Source: Lactobacillus kimbladii (lineage in GTDB: Bacteria; Bacillota; Bacilli; Lactobacillales; Lactobacillaceae). Taken from it: a DNA stretch of 64,000 nt. This document shows, one piece after another, positions 60,673-64,000 of this stretch. Position 1 is the stretch's first letter; every line of letters begins with the position of its first letter. Position numbers and translations under genes: made by a program. The stretch lies in assembly GCF_000970755.1 (NCBI RefSeq), contig NZ_KQ034007.1:352644-416643 (forward strand). The letters are read 5' to 3'. A model generated the notes under the pieces. The model worked only from the letters and a program-made list of their open reading frames with translations. It searched no databases and was not told the origin of the DNA.

Positions 60673-61449
60673 GTGAAAGATTACCGTTTATTTTTAATTG
60701 ATCTCGATGGCACAATTTATCGCGGTAAGGAAACTATTGCTTCTGGGGTTCGTTTTGTTGAGCGCCTTGAACAAAAGCATAAGGACTATATTTTTCTGAC
60801 TAATAATACGACTCGCACTCCGCAAATGGTAGTGGATAAGCTTAAAATTCATGGCGTCCAAACTGATATTGCGCATATTTATACGCCGTGTATGGCAACA
60901 GTAAGTTATATTCTAAATAATGAAAAAAAGCGCACCAACAAAATTGGTGTTTATATAATTGGCCAAATTGGTTTATGGCGTGAATTTATGCAAAACCCGG
61001 CCTTTGAGCTTAATGATTCTAATCCAGAATACGTTGTGGTAGGGATGGATACGGATTTGACTTACCACAAAATTCAAGTAGCTGTAAGTGCAATAAGAAA
61101 AGGAGCTACATTTATTGGTACTAATGCGGATTTAAATTTGCCTAGTGAAAAAGGTTTAATGCCTGGCAATGGTTCTCAGTGTGCAATGATTGCAGCTTCC
61201 AGTGGACAAGAGCCGCTTTTTATTGGAAAACCATCTCCTGTGATTATTGATATGTTGTTAGATAAATTTCATTTTGCTAAAAAAGATACGCTTTTAGTAG
61301 GTGACAATTACGATACTGATATCAAGGCAGGGTTTAACAGCCATGTTGACCAATTGCTGGTAACTACTGGTATTACACAAGTTGCGGATATTGAAGGTAA
61401 AAAGCAACCTACAATTTTGGTTGACAGCTTAGATCAGGTTAAATTATGA
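60673..61449 (+). CDS. yutF: HAD-family sugar/nucleotide phosphatase (YutF/NagD type)
   Basis: A 258-residue HAD phosphatase of subclass IIA. Motif I is FLIDLDGTIYRGKE, motif II lies in FLTNNTTRTPQ, and motif III/IV is LVGDNYDTDIKAG. The start is GTG, one position after the yutD stop, with AAAGGGCAG upstream. The order yunD-yutD-yutF is conserved in lactobacilli. Confidence 0.93.
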   Translation: MKDYRLFLIDLDGTIYRGKETIASGVRFVERLEQKHKDYIFLTNNTTRTPQMVVDKLKIHGVQTDIAHIYTPCMATVSYILNNEKKRTNKIGVYIIGQIGLWREFMQNPAFELNDSNPEYVVVGMDTDLTYHKIQVAVSAIRKGATFIGTNADLNLPSEKGLMPGNGSQCAMIAASSGQEPLFIGKPSPVIIDMLLDKFHFAKKDTLLVGDNYDTDIKAGFNSHVDQLLVTTGITQVADIEGKKQPTILVDSLDQVKL

Positions 61450-62054
61450 ATAAAAGAAATAATATCCTAACTATTATTTACCATTTTATTTTTGCTGTTT
61501 CTACTAGTGTTGTAACAGCACTAGTTGCTAGTTGGCCCTTATTATTTGTCTTTGTTTTGGTGCAAAAAACGAATAAAACAGTGAATTTGTCAATTGGACA
61601 AGTAATGAGCAATTACAATCAATTAATGTGGTATTTAATTTGGCCCTTTAAGCGTAAATTGCGAATGAGTAATTTGCCTACTTCCTCAATGGCTGCAGGT
61701 CATTTTGCAGATGTCAAAAAATTGTTTGTATTGGCAATTATTGCTTTTCTGTGTTGTTTAATAATACTTTTTTGGTGTCAAAGACGAAATAAAAAATTTT
61801 TGCGTTTAAATAAAGTATGGGCATTATTGTTTTTATTGCTGCCAGTTGCAATATTGCCATTTGCACTTACTAATTTTGATAATTTTTTTATTACTTTTCA
61901 TCATTTATTTTTTGCGGGTAGCAACACCTGGTTATTTGATCCAGTGACAGATCCAATTATTAATGTCCTCACTGAAGGTTTTTTTGCGTCTTGTTTTGCA
62001 ATTGCAGGTATTGTTTATGAACTGTATTTTGCTGATAAATTGTTGCAAAAATAA
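61446..62054 (+). CDS. TIGR01906-type integral membrane protein
   Basis: A 202-residue membrane protein with about four hydrophobic segments (ILTIIYHFIFAVSTSVVTALVASWPLLFVFVLV; LFVLAIIAFLCCLIILFW; WALLFLLLPVAILPFAL; FFASCFAIAGIVYELYF). Between the first two it has NYNQLMWYLIWPFKRKLRMSNLPTSSMAAGHFADVK, the conserved pattern of the TIGR01906 family, which usually follows yutF. It overlaps yutF by four bases. The function is unknown. Confidence 0.87.
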   Translation: MNKRNNILTIIYHFIFAVSTSVVTALVASWPLLFVFVLVQKTNKTVNLSIGQVMSNYNQLMWYLIWPFKRKLRMSNLPTSSMAAGHFADVKKLFVLAIIAFLCCLIILFWCQRRNKKFLRLNKVWALLFLLLPVAILPFALTNFDNFFITFHHLFFAGSNTWLFDPVTDPIINVLTEGFFASCFAIAGIVYELYFADKLLQK

Positions 62055-62083
62055 AAAGGAGTTCTTAATGAAACTCCTTTTTG
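62053..62083. terminator. Shared bidirectional terminator
   Basis: AAAAAGGAGTT and AACTCCTTTTT pair around a short loop holding the stop codon of the minus-strand DedA gene, whose last residues (KKEFH) are encoded by the stem. Confidence 0.85.
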
Positions 62084-62721
62084 CTTTTAATTCGTTTTTT
62101 TAATGCAACTATTAAGATCGGTAAAACAGAAATTAGGATAATTGCGATTAGCAACATTGAAAAATGCTCTTTCACAAAAGGTATGTTCCCAAAGAATGCG
62201 CCTAATACTGTAAATAGACCACTCCAAATTATTCCACCAATTACATTATAAAGTGCAAATTTGCCATAATGCATATTGCTGCCACCAGAGATAAAGGGAA
62301 CAAATGTCCTAATAAAGGGAATGAATCTGCCAATAACAATGGTGATTGGCCCGTGTCTGTTAAAAAAGTTTTCAGCGGCCAGACGATTTTTTTGGTTAAT
62401 CAGCCTGTTAAACCAAGTGTGTTTTGTACCTTGTCTTACAGACCAGGCACCTATTTCATAATTACAGGCATCACCTAAGATAGCTGCCAGCAATACCGCA
62501 AAATAAATCCACCAAATATTCAAATTATATTCTGGATTAACTGCTAAAGAACTGGCAGCAAAAATTAGTGAATCACCGGGTAAAAAAGGGAAAATAACTA
62601 ATCCAGTTTCAATAAAAATAATGGCAAAGATAATCAAGTATGTCCAATTGCCAAACTGATTAACTATTTCAATCAGATGATGGTCGATATGCAGAATAAA
62701 ATTGATTATTGTCATAAACAT
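62065..62721 (-). CDS. DedA-family membrane protein
   Basis: A 218-residue membrane protein of the DedA/SNARE-associated family, now viewed as lipid-phosphate flippases. It has FLPGDSLIFAASSLA, FFNRHGPITIVIGRFIPFIRTFVPFISGGSNMHYGKF and GGIIWSGLFTVLGAFFG, with four to five hydrophobic segments and a basic C-terminus. The ATG has AGGAGAT. It follows the ferredoxin-NADP reductase by three bases and is probably co-transcribed with it. Confidence 0.94.
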   Translation of the reverse strand: MFMTIINFILHIDHHLIEIVNQFGNWTYLIIFAIIFIETGLVIFPFLPGDSLIFAASSLAVNPEYNLNIWWIYFAVLLAAILGDACNYEIGAWSVRQGTKHTWFNRLINQKNRLAAENFFNRHGPITIVIGRFIPFIRTFVPFISGGSNMHYGKFALYNVIGGIIWSGLFTVLGAFFGNIPFVKEHFSMLLIAIILISVLPILIVALKKRIKSKKEFH

Positions 62722-62724
62722 CTC

Positions 62725-63684
62725 CTAAATACTGGTTGAATGAATTGTTAAGGTTTTTTCGGGAAAAAGCGCACGCATAATTGTAGTAATTGCAATTTGT
62801 GCTTCTCCAAATCCAAGTCCAATAAGAGGCACACGTCCGGGATACGTTGATACATCACCAATTGCATAGATGCCTGGTATATTTGTTTCCATAGAGCGTG
62901 ATACTTCAATTTGGTTATTATTTAAGTTGACACCCCACTTTTTTACAAATTGGTTATTAGCACGGAAGCCATAGCCGACGATTATTTGATCAAATTGTTC
63001 GTAAATAATATTGCTGGTCCCCATCTCTTTTAAACCAATATTAAGTAGATTATCTCTGATTTGAATTGATTTAGGAAGATAGGGAGTTTGTACTTCAACA
63101 TTTTTTAAACTTTTAAGTTTTTGAATACTGGATTCCAAACCACGAAATTCATTTCTTCTATGAATTAAATTAATTTTCGTTCCTTCCTGATCTGCTAGTT
63201 CAGCTGCCCAGTCGAGGGCAGAATCTCCTCCACCAAAGACTCCTATTTTTTGATTTTTAAATTTTTGAGGATCTCTAACATAGTAGTGAACTCTTTTTTC
63301 GATTTCATCGTCCATTTTTAACGGAAATTTTTTAGGAGTAAATGATCCAGTTCCGGTGGCAATAATTACGCTTTTTACAGAAAAATTATTATCAATAATA
63401 AATTTTCTGTCTATTTTTTTAAGATCTACCACAGGATGATTTAAGATAAAAGTTGCATTTTGTTTGTCTTCAGTTTGTAATTTTTCGATTAATTCGCAAG
63501 CAGAAACAGAACTAAAAGCTGGTATGTCCAAAATTTTTTTAAATGGATAAAGTAGTTTTGGTTGTCCTCCAACTTCTGCAAGTGAGTCAAAAACTACAGT
63601 TTTTAAACCATGAAGATGGGCAAAATTAGCACAGAATAATCCCACTGGACCTGCCCCAATAATTGCTAAATCAAATTTTTTTAT
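62725..63684 (-). CDS. Ferredoxin-NADP+ reductase type 2 (YumC-like), apparent AUA start
   Basis: About 319 residues of a thioredoxin-reductase-like flavoprotein. The FAD site is LAIIGAGPVGLFCANFA, the NADPH site GVFGGGDSALDWA, and the C-terminal FAD motif GIYAIGDVSTYPGRVPLIGLGFGEA. No CxxC redox motif is seen, as expected for this FNR class. The frame continues left to 63963 but that part is rRNA promoter sequence. A strong site, GAGGGGAG, is followed nine bases later by ATA at 63684-63682, exactly where relatives begin M-K-K-x-D. No ATG, GTG or TTG exists in frame nearby. Confidence 0.85.
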   Translation of the reverse strand: MKKFDLAIIGAGPVGLFCANFAHLHGLKTVVFDSLAEVGGQPKLLYPFKKILDIPAFSSVSACELIEKLQTEDKQNATFILNHPVVDLKKIDRKFIIDNNFSVKSVIIATGTGSFTPKKFPLKMDDEIEKRVHYYVRDPQKFKNQKIGVFGGGDSALDWAAELADQEGTKINLIHRRNEFRGLESSIQKLKSLKNVEVQTPYLPKSIQIRDNLLNIGLKEMGTSNIIYEQFDQIIVGYGFRANNQFVKKWGVNLNNNQIEVSRSMETNIPGIYAIGDVSTYPGRVPLIGLGFGEAQIAITTIMRALFPEKTLTIHSTSI

Positions 63685-64000
63685 TTTAAAAAACTCCCCT
63701 CTAAACCTTGATATAACAACTTTATCATAAAAAAAGAAGTAAGTCTCTCCAATAAATTGTAAAAAATACTTGCAAAAGAGAAAAATAATTGCTAGTATTA
63801 ATAACTGTCGTCGGGCAATGAGCCGCAAGGCAAGAGGCCTAAGCGGGCAGGCAAAAAAATCGAGTAAAAGCAGTTGACAAAATTGCGCTGCTTTAGTAAG
63901 ATAATAAACGCTGTCGGGGAAGACGGCAAACAGGTCCCAGAAAAAAGTGCTTGACAAAAGCACGTGAATCTGGGAAAATAAAAAAGCTGTTTTAAAGAGA
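63685..64000 (+). promoter_or_regulatory. Tandem promoters, probably of an rRNA operon beginning beyond the window
   Basis: Three -35/-10 pairs with 17-base spacers can be seen: TTGCAA/TAGTAT (63770/63793), TTGACA/TAAGAT (63874/63897) and TTGACA/GAAAAT (63951/63974). The sequence is noticeably more GC-rich and free of coding signals from 63805. An inverted repeat TCCCAGA/TCTGGGA surrounds the last -35. Repeated TTGACA promoters in such a setting are typical of lactobacillus 16S leaders; the 16S gene itself is not in view. Confidence 0.6.

Noticed and set aside
63690-63963. N-terminal extension of the ferredoxin-NADP reductase
   Set aside because: The translated sequence is hydrophobic nonsense over the rRNA promoter region and homologous proteins begin near the AUA codon.
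1-64000. CRISPR arrays, transposases, phage integrases, defence systems
   Set aside because: No regularly spaced repeats, no transposase or integrase motifs and no Cas, restriction or toxin signatures were found in any of the open frames.

Overview
The window is AT-rich, gram-positive DNA with strong AGGAGG-type ribosome binding sites, CcpA cre sites and a T-box. It also has a pepQ/ccpA divergent pair, an aggregation-promoting factor (Apf) and surface proteins carrying the Lactobacillus surface-layer (SLAP) domain. Together these point to Lactobacillus in the narrow sense (acidophilus/gasseri/helveticus relatives). No mobile element, phage gene or CRISPR array was seen.

The left half (about 1-31 kb) is an accessory sugar-import region. 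In order it holds: the end of a galactitol-type PTS permease gene; a GntR-AgaS-mannose-family PTS block that looks like amino-sugar (GalNAc/galactosamine) uptake; a PRD regulator with a short 6-phosphogluconate dehydrogenase and a fructose-family PTS; a divergent pair of large glycosidases, one a GH31 enzyme resembling alpha-N-acetylgalactosaminidases; tagatose-bisphosphate aldolase; a RpiR regulator facing a PfkB kinase and a fused fructose-type EIIBCA; a 38-residue small protein; Apf; and a block with two FrlB-like SIS deglycases around a mannose-family PTS, framed by two GntR regulators. That last block has the gene content of the Salmonella gfr (glucoselysine/fructoselysine) system. It carries repeated GATACATGTATC-like operators beside cre sites.

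The middle (about 30-41 kb) mixes secreted SLAP-domain proteins (CAP domain, BspA-type repeats), an acetyltransferase, a glycerophosphodiesterase, an aminotransferase, tRNA-Gln (two copies) and tRNA-Tyr. It also has an unusual cytosolic beta-helix protein, another GntR regulator and teichoic-acid/glycosyltransferase genes (tagD, tagA, GT4).

The right part (about 41-64 kb) is core chromosome. It contains pncB-nadE; T-box-alaS-ireB-ruvX-DUF1292; mutS2-trxA; mscL; yslB; murI-rdgB; an MscS channel; two envelope/stress proteins; pepQ and ccpA with a perfect cre between them; a secreted glycerophosphodiesterase; the yunD-yutD-yutF membrane-protein operon; a DedA protein; and a ferredoxin-NADP reductase with an apparent AUA start. 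The last 300 bases look like tandem promoters of an rRNA operon that starts beyond the window.

The strongest unexplained candidates are the gfr-like Amadori-sugar operon and its operator set, the fructose-family PTS tied to 6-phosphogluconate dehydrogenase, the intracellular GH31/GalNAc theme, and two genes whose ribosome binding sites point to non-canonical start codons.
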